Source: Pedobacter sp. PAMC26386 (GTDB taxonomy: Bacteria; Bacteroidota; Bacteroidia; Sphingobacteriales; Sphingobacteriaceae). From it: DNA of 64,000 bases. The notes under the pieces were generated by a model. The model made no database searches and was not told the origin of the DNA. It saw nothing but the letters and a program-made list of their open reading frames with translations. The position numbers and the translations under genes were made by a program. The stretch lies in NCBI GenBank assembly GCA_014302835.1, contig CP060294.1:992001-1056000 (forward strand), given 5' to 3'. Of this stretch, positions 35,971 through 44,192 are shown in pieces; position 1 is the first letter of the stretch, and every line of letters starts with the position of its first letter.

Positions 35971-36766
35971 TTGTAAGCATATCACCAATGCGAATCGTTC
36001 CAGAGCCTTTATGTACGAGGTTCTGACCAAACATTATTTTTTTATTTATTGTACGATAACCTGCAAGTGTTTTTAATGGCTCGGCACTTTTTTTTGCCGT
36101 CTGCTGATCCACAGTGATCATCACACATCTGGAACATGGTTTCACGGCTTTAAATAATAAGTCACCGATAAAAAAAGTGTTAAAATTATCTTCAATATGG
36201 GCTTCTCCGCCTGTAAAAACAAAATTGGGCCGGAAGCGATTCATCGGTACTGCCAGATCCAGGCGTTCGTTAAGCCCATCCAGAGAAGCCTGACTAATAA
36301 TCAGACAAGGATAACCGTCAGCAAAGCTGACAACCTCATTTGCTGTGGCATATTTTGGATCAACTAATCTTCTTTCTGCTTCTGGCATTTGCACCAGGCG
36401 GGCATCTGTTTTTAACATTTCTGAAAACCATCTGCTTACTGCTGTGCTGACTTCTAAGCCATTACAAACGGTACCCCATACGCTGACAGCAATGTTTTGA
36501 GCTGTGTTTTCTTCGTAGCCGAAAGTAATGGTTTGTAAAGGATTATTTTGATAGGTAATCGTGAGTTTTTCTTTCCCCAAAGTGATTTGTAAAAGTGCAA
36601 GTTCAGGGTATTTCCGCTGACTTATGAATACACCTTCCTTGTCAATTAACATCCACCTTCTGTCATATTGAAGGCCTTTTTCTTCGAGAAGTGATTCTGT
36701 TAGACTGATGCCTGCTAATGACTTAATAGGGTAGATATTGATTTCGGACAGGAGAAATTGATTCAT
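35951..36766 (-). CDS. MOSC-domain protein (YcbX-like)
   Basis: 271 residues. N-terminal MOSC_N beta barrel (INIYPIKSLAGISLTESLLEEKGLQYDRRWMLIDKEG), then the MOSC sulfurase/Moco-binding domain, with PNFVFTGGEAHIEDNF and PCSRCVMITVDQQT, whose Cys would bind the molybdenum cofactor. YcbX-like proteins reduce N-hydroxylated compounds together with a reductase; no iron-sulfur or flavin domain is fused here. Convergent with cobC and not part of B12 metabolism. Confidence 0.9.
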   Translation of the reverse strand: MNQFLLSEINIYPIKSLAGISLTESLLEEKGLQYDRRWMLIDKEGVFISQRKYPELALLQITLGKEKLTITYQNNPLQTITFGYEENTAQNIAVSVWGTVCNGLEVSTAVSRWFSEMLKTDARLVQMPEAERRLVDPKYATANEVVSFADGYPCLIISQASLDGLNERLDLAVPMNRFRPNFVFTGGEAHIEDNFNTFFIGDLLFKAVKPCSRCVMITVDQQTAKKSAEPLKTLAGYRTINKKIMFGQNLVHKGSGTIRIGDMLTIKEWKV

Positions 36767-36908
36767 GCCTTAAAGGTAAGAAATAAACTAATAGAGAAGA
36801 TCCATCAAATCTTAAGGTAAAGCAGAATCCAGCTTTTTAATTATTTAAGATTATACGGAAAAGAATAATTATTTTTCTCCGTGCAATTTTAAATAATAGC
36901 TAGTAATC

Positions 36909-37616
36909 ATGATGAATAGCAATATGAACGGTATTAAAATTATTTTGACCTTAATTTTAGCAGGAATCCTAAGTTCGGGTGCTTTTGCACAAGACTGGCC
37001 TGCCCTTAAGTTTTATCAGGAGGCAAACCAGCATGCTGACCAGGATCATCCTAAAAAAAACAGGATTGTTTTTCTGGGAAATTCGATCACAGAAGGGTGG
37101 AGTAAAACGGATCCTGAGTTTTTTAGTCAGCATAAAAATTATATTAACAGAGGGATTAGCGGGCAAACCACTCCTCAGATTCTTTTGCGTTTCAGGCAGG
37201 ATGTGATCAATCTCAAGCCTTCGGCCGTAGTGATCCTTGCAGGTACTAACGATATTGCCGGGAATACTGGCCCAGCTACTTTAGAGGAGATTTTCGGAAA
37301 TTTGGTCTCTATGATGGAACTGGCAAATGCCAATGGTATCAAGGTTATTATTTCTTCTATATTACCTGTTTATGATTATCCATGGAAAAAAGGTTTAGCA
37401 CCCTCAGGGAAAATTCGGGAACTGAATGGCCGGCTAAAGAAATATGCTATGGAACATCGGTTGACTTATCTGGACTATCATTCTGCTATGAAAGATGATA
37501 AAAATGGTTTACCAGAAAACTTGTCGGGCGATGGTGTACATCCAAATATGGTGGGTTATAAAATTATGGAGCCTTTAGTGCAAAAGGCAATACAAGCATC
37601 TTTAAAGAGTCAGTAG
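36909..37616 (+). CDS. Exported SGNH/GDSL hydrolase
   Basis: 235 residues with a signal peptide ending SGAFAQ near residue 28. All four SGNH blocks are visible: FLGNSITEGW (Ser, here in GNSI), NRGISGQTT, ILAGTNDI (Asn) and SGDGVHPNMVGY (Asp and His of the triad). The group includes platelet-activating-factor acetylhydrolase-like lipases and carbohydrate esterases. Start region has ATGATG; either is possible. The DinB-like gene begins 3 nt after its stop, so they may be cotranscribed. Substrate unknown. Confidence 0.9.
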   Translation: MMNSNMNGIKIILTLILAGILSSGAFAQDWPALKFYQEANQHADQDHPKKNRIVFLGNSITEGWSKTDPEFFSQHKNYINRGISGQTTPQILLRFRQDVINLKPSAVVILAGTNDIAGNTGPATLEEIFGNLVSMMELANANGIKVIISSILPVYDYPWKKGLAPSGKIRELNGRLKKYAMEHRLTYLDYHSAMKDDKNGLPENLSGDGVHPNMVGYKIMEPLVQKAIQASLKSQ

Positions 37617-37618
37617 GA

Positions 37619-38134
37619 ATGAGGAGAAAAGAAAAGCTGATTTACAGACCGGGAGCCGTTGGTGCTTTACTGGATGAATATGAAAGAGCATTCGTAGATC
37701 TGTTTAAGGTACTTAGTGATGTTTCTGATGATGAATTGATTAAGATTATTGACCATCAGACTATGGATGAGGAATGCAGGTCAATTCAAATGATTCTGGC
37801 GCATGTAGTCAGTTCTGCTTACAGCTATGCAATTTATATTCAAAGTCTTAATAGGGCACGTAGTGAGCGGCCTGAAGTGCGTTTATGTTTTTCGGGAGGA
37901 GCATATGTAACTAGTTTGAAGAAGGCTTTTATATTTACTGTTGATGTCTTTGAAGAAATTAAAGATAGTGAACTGGAACGGTTTGATGCTGGAGATAAAA
38001 TCATGACTGGCTGGGGGCAGTTATATGATATAGAACAATTAATGGAACATGCTATTGTACATATATTACGTCATAGACGGCAGATTGAACGATTTGTTAG
38101 CATTGCCAGAACACATGGAGGTATTTCCAGTTAA
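37619..38134 (+). CDS. DinB-superfamily protein
   Basis: 171 residues. A four-helix bundle with His at MILAHVVSSAY and the C-terminal MEHAIVHILRHRRQIERF matches the DinB/YfiT metal-binding pattern of three His. Members include thiol transferases using bacillithiol or mycothiol, but most Bacteroidota copies have no known role. It follows the SGNH hydrolase by 2 nt. The family call rests on this pattern only. Confidence 0.72.
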   Translation: MRRKEKLIYRPGAVGALLDEYERAFVDLFKVLSDVSDDELIKIIDHQTMDEECRSIQMILAHVVSSAYSYAIYIQSLNRARSERPEVRLCFSGGAYVTSLKKAFIFTVDVFEEIKDSELERFDAGDKIMTGWGQLYDIEQLMEHAIVHILRHRRQIERFVSIARTHGGISS

Positions 38135-38176
38135 TTTCAATTGTTAACGTGATTAATTTCGTTTAAATTACCTCTT

Positions 38177-38306
38177 AAAAAGGTGTTTAAAGTGCCTTAA
38201 AAGGGGGTTGCAAGGGGGTTGGAAGGGCTAGGGTCCTACCAAGGTCCTTCCAACCCCCTTGCAACCCCCTTCCAAAGGCCTTTCAATACGCTTTTTAAAC
38301 CTTTTT
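38177..38306. repeat. Long G-rich palindrome (hairpin, possible G-quadruplex)
   Basis: The core is a perfect 26-bp inverted repeat: 38201-38226, built of GGGGGTTGCAA and GGGGGTTGGAAGG blocks, with 38246-38271 as its complement around a 19-nt loop. Outer arms (AAAAAGGT...TTTAAA near 38177 and TTTAAACCTTTTTT near 38294) extend it imperfectly to about 130 nt. On the plus strand four G-runs (5,5,3,3) with loops of 6 nt or less also fit a G-quadruplex. It lies between the DinB gene and the gene at 38680. It could be a strong terminator or a member of a genomic repeat family. Confidence 0.85.
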
Positions 38307-38679
38307 TATACCCCTGTTTTGTGGCTAACCGGGGTCTGGGATTTGGAGAATTCTGGCTCTGGTAACCTGGTTGATTTGAGCCTAAATTATATAGGCCATC
38401 CAGATTGATAAACAGGCTGCTATTTTTTGCTGATAAGAATCTTTCTTTTACTCATTGTCTGCTAATACTCGATTCGCAGTCCCAAAATTAATAGAGATCT
38501 GGAGGGCAATTAAAATTTGGAAATCATTAGCCTGGTTTCTAAGTTTTTAAGTCGTTTTATTTTTTTTAAGAGGTTGAAATTGATACAATATGTACAATTC
38601 ACGTCCTGTTTAGCTATATTTTGTTAAATTTGGATTGCGCTTGAAGGATACACCTGACGGGTTAGCAATTTTAAATTAC
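38307..38679. other. Intergenic region without recognised gene
   Basis: About 370 nt between the palindrome and the next start. I see no ORF with family resemblance, no RNA and no further hairpin. It must hold the promoter for 38680. Confidence 0.4.
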
Positions 38680-39492
38680 ATGGGATTATTCGATATTTTC
38701 AAAAAAGCTGAAACAGCAAAGGAAACAGAAACTGGAAAAACTGTTGAGACAGAGTCCGTTGCTGAATCGGAAAAACAGAAGGTGCCTCAGGAGTACCTTG
38801 GAGATTTAGAAAAAACACAGATGCTATCTGTACTTTTAGCTGTACCAATGGAGCAGCGGGATGAAGACTGGGTAAGCCGGTTTTTAGCTGATCTGCCACT
38901 GGCAAGCTTACGTAGTGGAACACCGCAAATTATTGCAGGACCTGATGGTTTCCCTTATTTTCAATTATTTGTTCCGGAACCTGACGAAGAATATCAATCT
39001 TTTTATATTGAAAGAATGATTACTGATTTTCTGCTGGAAAGGGGATATGGTATCGTAATTAATCCGGGAGAAGGACAGCCTGACTGGGTATTGTCTTATG
39101 GTGATCTTTTAAATTATCACCTGAATGGCAGTTTTTTTACTGCGGAAGACAGCCAGTTCAGTATCAGCAGTAATACTGAAGAAGTAGTTGCTGAAGGTGA
39201 AGAAATTATGGTTGGACAACCCGCAGAGACGATTCTTCCATCAGAAACAAGGAAATTATTGAAAGATTTCTTTGAACTGAATGGTATTGAAGGGCCTAAG
39301 GTTCTATTAATGGCTCGTCAAATTGGAGAAGAGTTAAAGCAGGATTTAGCATTTAATATCACTCCAGATCGTTTCGAAACAGAAACTCACTATAGAAATA
39401 TGATGCAAACCGTTACCTGGTATTTGCCAAGACATTATTCTGTAATCGGATTACATGATGATAATATTGAAAATGGCTTTATGCCTTTGTAG
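38680..39492 (+). CDS. Conserved hypothetical cytoplasmic protein
   Basis: 270 residues from ATG 38680 (MGLFDIFKKAET); the frame is open to 38635 but that part is not protein-like. An acidic, Glu/Lys/Thr-rich linker (residues 10-40) precedes a mixed alpha/beta body with PDGFPYFQLFVPEPDEEYQSFYIERMI and a second part LPSETRKLLKDFFELNGIEGPKVLLMARQIGEEL. No signal peptide or membrane segment. I do not recognise the family. MGLFDIFKK is a start often seen in small bacterial cytosolic proteins and gives no function. Its 3' end overlaps the convergent symporter gene by 14 nt. Confidence 0.75.
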   Translation: MGLFDIFKKAETAKETETGKTVETESVAESEKQKVPQEYLGDLEKTQMLSVLLAVPMEQRDEDWVSRFLADLPLASLRSGTPQIIAGPDGFPYFQLFVPEPDEEYQSFYIERMITDFLLERGYGIVINPGEGQPDWVLSYGDLLNYHLNGSFFTAEDSQFSISSNTEEVVAEGEEIMVGQPAETILPSETRKLLKDFFELNGIEGPKVLLMARQIGEELKQDLAFNITPDRFETETHYRNMMQTVTWYLPRHYSVIGLHDDNIENGFMPL

Positions 39493-40699
39493 CAAGCCAG
39501 TTTTTACCTTCCGTAAAACGCGCAACTAACATTGCCGCTACGGTATCGCCGGTCGAATTTAATAAGGTGGCCATCGGATCAACTAATGTTCCGATGATCA
39601 TCGCCGGTGGCAATGCTTCAGGCGGGAAGCCATAAGCGGAAATAAAAAGCAGTTCGCCTACATAACCGCCGTTAGGAATACCTCCTTCAACAATACTGAC
39701 CAGTATTGTCATCCCTAATGCAATAGCAATAGTTTCTATGCTGTCAAAGCCTTTGCCAAACATGGCGAAAACAACAGCCATTTTAATAATGGATGAAATG
39801 CTAGATCCATCTTTATGTAAAGTTGCGCCCAGTGGAATGGTCACATTGGCAATATAAGCGGGAATTCCAATTCTTGTTGCGGCATCTAAATTGGCTGGGA
39901 TATTAGCTATACTACTGCAGGTGCCTATTGCAGTAGCGGATGGAATAATATTATTATTCCAATATTTTTTTATGCCTTTCAGTCCTCCAGCAACAAAGGC
40001 ATAAAAGGTAAAGATCACGACGAAATAAAACGCACCAGTTCCGTAATACAGCCCTAAAGATCTGGCATAAGTGCCAAATAATTGCGGACCGAAAACACCT
40101 ACCTGATAAGCGAAATAGGCGCCTAAGCCCAAGGGGGCTAGTTTCATTATAATAATAAATACATTTTTGAATACTTCATTGCCGGCATTCAGGAAGTTAG
40201 AAAAGGCTGTTCCATAGTTGCCGGAGCGCAAAGTAGCAAAACCAGTAAGCACGGAAAATATAATCATAGCCAACATACTTTTCCTGGACAGAAGTTCGAA
40301 AAATTCACTAGTAGTCAATAATTGTGTAATTTGATCTCCAAGTGGTTTTTTAACTATAGTTTCCGTTAATGGGGTATTAGTCATGTGTTCATGAACAGGG
40401 AATATTTTAACCGCAAGAATGGTTAAAGAAGCAGAAATTAGTACGGTAGAGAGAAAAACCAATACCATGACCGCCATCATTTTACTCAATTTATTTGTTT
40501 CTTTCAGGCTTCCAATAGCCGAAGAAATAGAGAAAAATACCAGTGGAATTACTGCTGTAAACAAGAGGTTAAGAAAAATTTCACCTATCGGTTTCAGTAC
40601 CTTAACCCGCTCACCAAATATTAAACCTGCCAGACTGCCCGCGATGATACCAGCGATCAGCCAGATTATTCCTTTATAATTCTTGTAAAAGCTATTCAT
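39479..40699 (-). CDS. Dicarboxylate/amino acid:cation symporter (DAACS)
   Basis: 406 residues with about eight membrane segments. GEIFLNLLFTAVIPLVFFSISSAIGSLKE, a serine-rich re-entrant loop (SATAIGTCSSIANIPANLDAA), TIPLGATLHKDGSSI and PMATLLNSTGDTVAAMLVARF are the GltP/DctA landmarks, including the substrate-binding NxTGD-like block. It imports glutamate, aspartate or C4-dicarboxylates with Na+ or H+. Stands alone; substrate not resolvable. Confidence 0.93.
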   Translation of the reverse strand: MNSFYKNYKGIIWLIAGIIAGSLAGLIFGERVKVLKPIGEIFLNLLFTAVIPLVFFSISSAIGSLKETNKLSKMMAVMVLVFLSTVLISASLTILAVKIFPVHEHMTNTPLTETIVKKPLGDQITQLLTTSEFFELLSRKSMLAMIIFSVLTGFATLRSGNYGTAFSNFLNAGNEVFKNVFIIIMKLAPLGLGAYFAYQVGVFGPQLFGTYARSLGLYYGTGAFYFVVIFTFYAFVAGGLKGIKKYWNNNIIPSATAIGTCSSIANIPANLDAATRIGIPAYIANVTIPLGATLHKDGSSISSIIKMAVVFAMFGKGFDSIETIAIALGMTILVSIVEGGIPNGGYVGELLFISAYGFPPEALPPAMIIGTLVDPMATLLNSTGDTVAAMLVARFTEGKNWLATKA

Positions 40700-40857
40700 A
40701 TAGCTAATATAGTTTTTATTGAAGTAAAAGAACTAGCGGAATATAAGCCATTTATGCGTTATCATTTCACAATAAATGTAAAGAGGCTACGAAATCTAAA
40801 AAAAATATATAATATTGAACGATTATTTAGAGCCTGTTTAAAACTGATAGCTAATTA

Positions 40858-42276
40858 ATGAAAAGAAGATCTTTTGTACAGAAGGCTGGGCTTTTAACAG
40901 CCGCAATGATGTCGGGAAATATGTTCTCATTTGCTGCTGAACCTGAATTTCCTGTAGTTAGAAAACCAATAGAATTACGTCGTTTTACCAGTAGAGCAGT
41001 CGAAAGTGCCATTGCGGAATTTACAGATAAGGTGAAAAACAAAGAACTTGCCTGGCTGTTCAATAATTGTTTTCCTAATGCATTAGATAATCTGGTGAGC
41101 TATTCTGAACCGAATGGGAAACCAGATACGTTTTTAAATACTGGAGATATAGATGCAATGTGGTTAAGGGACAGCAGTGTTCACATGTGGGCTTATCTGC
41201 CATTTCTGAGAAGAGACAAAGGCTTGAAAAGCCTGGTTGGTGGGGTAATTAGCAGACAGGTTACTTATATCCTAAAAGATCCTTATGCCAGTTCTTTCTA
41301 TAATGACCCAGCTAAGGTAGGGTCAATGAAAGATGACCTGACTACGATGTTGCCGGGGGTTCATGAACGCAAGTGGGAACTGGATTCATTATGCTACCCT
41401 ATTCGCTTAGCTTATAGGTATTGGCAGCAAACCAAAGACACGAGCTTTTTTGATGCGAAATGGCAGGAAGCTATAAAAACAATTTTAAGAACTTTTAAAG
41501 AACAGCAGCGTAAGGTAAATAATGGTCCTTATCATTTTCAGCGGACTACTTTGTGGGCAACTGATAGCTTACCAATGGAGGGTTTCGGATATCCTGTGAA
41601 ACCTATAGGATTAATTTGTTCTGCATTCAGACCGAGTGAGGATGCTACAGTTTTCTCCTTCCTGATTCCTTCAAATTTTTTTGCTGTAGTTAGCTTACGT
41701 CAGGCAGCTGAATTGTTTAGAGTGATTAAAGCTGATGAGCAGGTTGCTAAAGAAATGGAGGCGCTGGCGCTGGAAATTAGAACTGCTTTGCAAAAATATG
41801 CCATTGTAGATCATGCGGTGTATGGTAAAGTTTATGCTTATGAAATCAATGGAATGGGAAGTTCTAATCTAATGGATGATGCTAATATTCCAAGTTTATT
41901 AGCTTTGCCATACCTGGGTGCTTTATCTATGACTGATCCGGTTTATCTGAATACTAGGAAAATGGTGCATTCTGAAGATAATCCGTTTTTTTATAAAGGA
42001 AGCCTGGCAGAGGGAATTGGAAGTCCGCGTATCACTAAACATATGATATGGCCAATGAGTATTATCGCCAGAGGGCTAACCAGTTCTGATGACGATGAAA
42101 TTAAGCTTTGTTTAAAAATGCTGCAAAAATGTCATGGAGATACCGGATTTTTACATGAGTCTTTTGATCCGGATAATCCAAAACAATTTACAGGTTCTCC
42201 TTATGCAAGGGCGAATAGTTTGTTTGCAGAGTTCTTATGGAAAACATATCAGGAGCGACCTTATTTATTGGTGTAA
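40858..42276 (+). CDS. Glycoside hydrolase family 125 (exo-alpha-1,6-mannosidase type)
   Basis: 472 residues. MKRRSFVQKAGLLTAAMMSGNM is a signal with a twin Arg, so export by Tat is possible. The (alpha/alpha)6 barrel has TGDIDAMWLRDSSVHMWAYLPF, DGL-like DSLCYPIRLAYRYW, TLWATDSLPMEGFGYPV, FSFLIPSNFFAVVSL, MDDANIPSLLALPYLG and TGDTGFLHESF-like HGDTGFLHESFDPDNP, as in GH125. Known members remove alpha-1,6-linked mannose from N-glycans or mannans, independent of metal. No mannan PUL genes are nearby. Confidence 0.92.
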   Translation: MKRRSFVQKAGLLTAAMMSGNMFSFAAEPEFPVVRKPIELRRFTSRAVESAIAEFTDKVKNKELAWLFNNCFPNALDNLVSYSEPNGKPDTFLNTGDIDAMWLRDSSVHMWAYLPFLRRDKGLKSLVGGVISRQVTYILKDPYASSFYNDPAKVGSMKDDLTTMLPGVHERKWELDSLCYPIRLAYRYWQQTKDTSFFDAKWQEAIKTILRTFKEQQRKVNNGPYHFQRTTLWATDSLPMEGFGYPVKPIGLICSAFRPSEDATVFSFLIPSNFFAVVSLRQAAELFRVIKADEQVAKEMEALALEIRTALQKYAIVDHAVYGKVYAYEINGMGSSNLMDDANIPSLLALPYLGALSMTDPVYLNTRKMVHSEDNPFFYKGSLAEGIGSPRITKHMIWPMSIIARGLTSSDDDEIKLCLKMLQKCHGDTGFLHESFDPDNPKQFTGSPYARANSLFAEFLWKTYQERPYLLV

Positions 42277-42362
42277 TTATAGAACCTATTTAAATTTGTC
42301 ATAGTAATGAAATTATGAAGAATGCTTAACATTAACTTAACATTAGGTTGGCATATTTGTAT

Positions 42363-42572
42363 ATGTTCTTACCAATACTTGCTGCCTCGTTTTACTTATT
42401 CACATTTATAGCTGCTTTTAAAATGGAAACCCCTTTAAAAGGGTTGTTGTTTGTTCTCGCTGTAGCAGGGATTAGCGCTATACTGTACCTTTTTATTTTG
42501 TTCCCTGGTATATCCGGAGTTGCAGTAGCATTAATGCTGGGTGCGTTTATTTTACGTCAGGGCAGCAGATAA
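42363..42572 (+). CDS. Small hydrophobic membrane protein
   Basis: 69 residues from ATG 42363 (a TTG at 42348 would add five). Two or three hydrophobic segments (FLPILAASFYLFTFIAAF, GLLFVLAVAGISAILYLFILF, GVAVALMLGAFIL) separated by short charged stretches (KMETPLKG; RQGSR at the end). No family recognised. A terminator follows directly, which supports a real gene. Confidence 0.55.
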   Translation: MFLPILAASFYLFTFIAAFKMETPLKGLLFVLAVAGISAILYLFILFPGISGVAVALMLGAFILRQGSR

Positions 42573-42573
42573 A

Positions 42574-42606
42574 AAACCACCTGGCTTTTTAAAGCACAGA
42601 TGGTTT
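42574..42606. terminator. Hairpin terminator between the small membrane protein and the DUF4397 gene
   Basis: AAACCACCTG pairs with CAGATGGTTT, one mismatch, 13-nt loop, preceded by an A-run that becomes a T-run for the minus-strand gene. Confidence 0.6.
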
Positions 42607-42636
42607 AGATTTTAATGGTTACTATTAAGAAGGTAA

Positions 42637-43353
42637 TTAAAGTGGATGTACGCTTGATGTTAAGCTTAATTTTTTGGTATCAACGGTTGAGCCTAATAAA
42701 CCTTTAGCATAGATCGTATAGAATTTTCCAGCTTCAATTTTCACATCACTAATTGTTGTTGCAACGGCTTTAGTTGTTGTATTAATCAATGATACTTTGT
42801 AGGTATTAGACGGTTTGATGTCTTTAAACTGACTAAATTCTTTGAAAGCTCTGTTTTTGAATGTAGTGGTATCTGTATCAAACTGTAAATCGTAAGCTGG
42901 TGAATCTGAAGAAAGATTTACAAAACGCACTTTACTTTGACCAGTCGCAGGCGTAACAAAATTGTCCGTTAAAAGCAGGAAGGAAGTGGAATCGCCCTTG
43001 CTGACAATATAAAGGGAATGGAAGAGGTTATTGGCAAGTGTAAAGTTTGCATTATAGAATGTTGTTGCAGCACCTGGTCTTGTTAAAGCTCCTTTTTGTA
43101 CGCCAGGAAAAACCCGTAAATAATTGTAAGTTATTCCATAAAGCAGGGGTGCTCTGTTTAATTTAGTGTTATTCAGAACAAAATCAACAGAGTCTCTAAG
43201 TGGAGAAGCATTGGTAATTGAGAATGCTGAAGCATCCTGTTGAATAGGTGTATCTTTTTTACAGGAAGTAAATGAAAGAGTAGTTCCAATCAGTGCAATA
43301 AATACTGTAGATCTTTTGATGTTTTTCGAAAATAAAGTAGGATTTAATTTCAT
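42637..43353 (-). CDS. DUF4397 lipoprotein
   Basis: 238 residues. Signal ends FTSCKKD with a lipobox Cys near residue 31. The mature part has DUF4397 features: SKVRFVNLSSDSPAYDLQFDT preceded by VTPATGQ, and SNTYKVSLINTTTKAVATTISDVKIEAGKFYTIYAKGLLGS, a beta-rich repeat fold often found on the Bacteroidota cell surface. Function unknown. Divergent from the ECF sigma factor; the shared upstream region contains repeated GTAGCG elements. Confidence 0.88.
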   Translation of the reverse strand: MKLNPTLFSKNIKRSTVFIALIGTTLSFTSCKKDTPIQQDASAFSITNASPLRDSVDFVLNNTKLNRAPLLYGITYNYLRVFPGVQKGALTRPGAATTFYNANFTLANNLFHSLYIVSKGDSTSFLLLTDNFVTPATGQSKVRFVNLSSDSPAYDLQFDTDTTTFKNRAFKEFSQFKDIKPSNTYKVSLINTTTKAVATTISDVKIEAGKFYTIYAKGLLGSTVDTKKLSLTSSVHPL

Positions 43354-43401
43354 GTCTTAATTGTTTTTATAAAATTTATTTGGTGTTTTTGAAGGTAAAA
43401 C

Positions 43402-43501
43402 GTAGCGAATTACGATAACGCTACAACGTTTTTGGAAATTATGATGTTTTGAGGAAAAATCGGATATTTATAAGTTTAATTGAATAGTACTGTAGCGTTA
43501 T
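43402..43501. repeat. Repeated GTAGCG/CGCTAC elements between DUF4397 and sigma genes
   Basis: GTAGCG at 43402-43407 and CGCTAC at 43419-43424 form an inverted repeat with an 11-nt loop. ATAACGCTAC (43415-43424) recurs inverted as GTAGCGTTAT at 43492-43501. Spacing between divergent genes suggests regulator sites, but the short length leaves doubt. Confidence 0.4.
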
Positions 43502-43625
43502 CCTGATGAGCAGCGTTTATGCTCTAAATCGGGATCTGTTAAAAACGATAGAGGGATTACAATCTGCCATTTCGCAGAGAGAGAGAAATTAGATATATTG
43601 ACTTACAAGATAGGTTTAGCGAAGC

Positions 43626-44192
43626 GTGGATAATAAAAATACAATGTTCCAGGAGATCATTGCGGGCCTTGTTGCGCGCGATGAGCGCATACAAGAACGT
43701 ATTTATATCCATTACTGGGGTTATCTGATGGGGATATCAACACGTTATTTTAAAGATAGAAATACTGCAAAGGAGGTGGTAAATGATAGTTTTATGAAGG
43801 CATTTAAAACAATGTATGACTTCAGGCATGACCATAACCTAGTAGATTTTCAGAAAACTTTTAAAGCGTGGCTGGCTAAAATTACGGTTCGCACTTCATT
43901 AGACAGGATCAGGGCTAACAAATCTGCACTTACTTATATTGATGAGTATGAAGAAGGGACTGTGGGATATGTTGAAGTAGAGGAGAGGTTGTTTGCTGAA
44001 GATATATTGAAGCTCTTGCATGGTATTCCGGATTTACACCGTACTGTTTTTAATCTATATGAGATTGAGGGATTCAGTCATGATGAAATAGCCTCATTAT
44101 TAACTATACCGGTTAGCTCAAGTCGAACTTATCTCACCCGGGCGAAGCAAAAGCTAAGGGAACTCTATAAAAAAAGTATTGAAATTAACTGA
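43626..44192 (+). CDS. ECF-type RNA polymerase sigma factor
   Basis: 188 residues from GTG 43626; an ATG at 43644 is an alternative. Region 2 (RYFKDRNTAKEVVNDSFMKAF, promoter melting) and region 4 (LHGIPDLHRTVFNLYEIEGFSHDEIASLLTIPVSSSRTYLTRAKQKLRELY) are clear. Its TGA overlaps by one base the ATG of a membrane/beta-barrel protein, probably its partner or anti-sigma factor. Its targets cannot be read. Confidence 0.93.
   Translation: MDNKNTMFQEIIAGLVARDERIQERIYIHYWGYLMGISTRYFKDRNTAKEVVNDSFMKAFKTMYDFRHDHNLVDFQKTFKAWLAKITVRTSLDRIRANKSALTYIDEYEEGTVGYVEVEERLFAEDILKLLHGIPDLHRTVFNLYEIEGFSHDEIASLLTIPVSSSRTYLTRAKQKLRELYKKSIEIN

Noticed and set aside
38201..38271. CRISPR-like or tandem repeat
   Set aside because: The repeated units form one inverted repeat without spacers.
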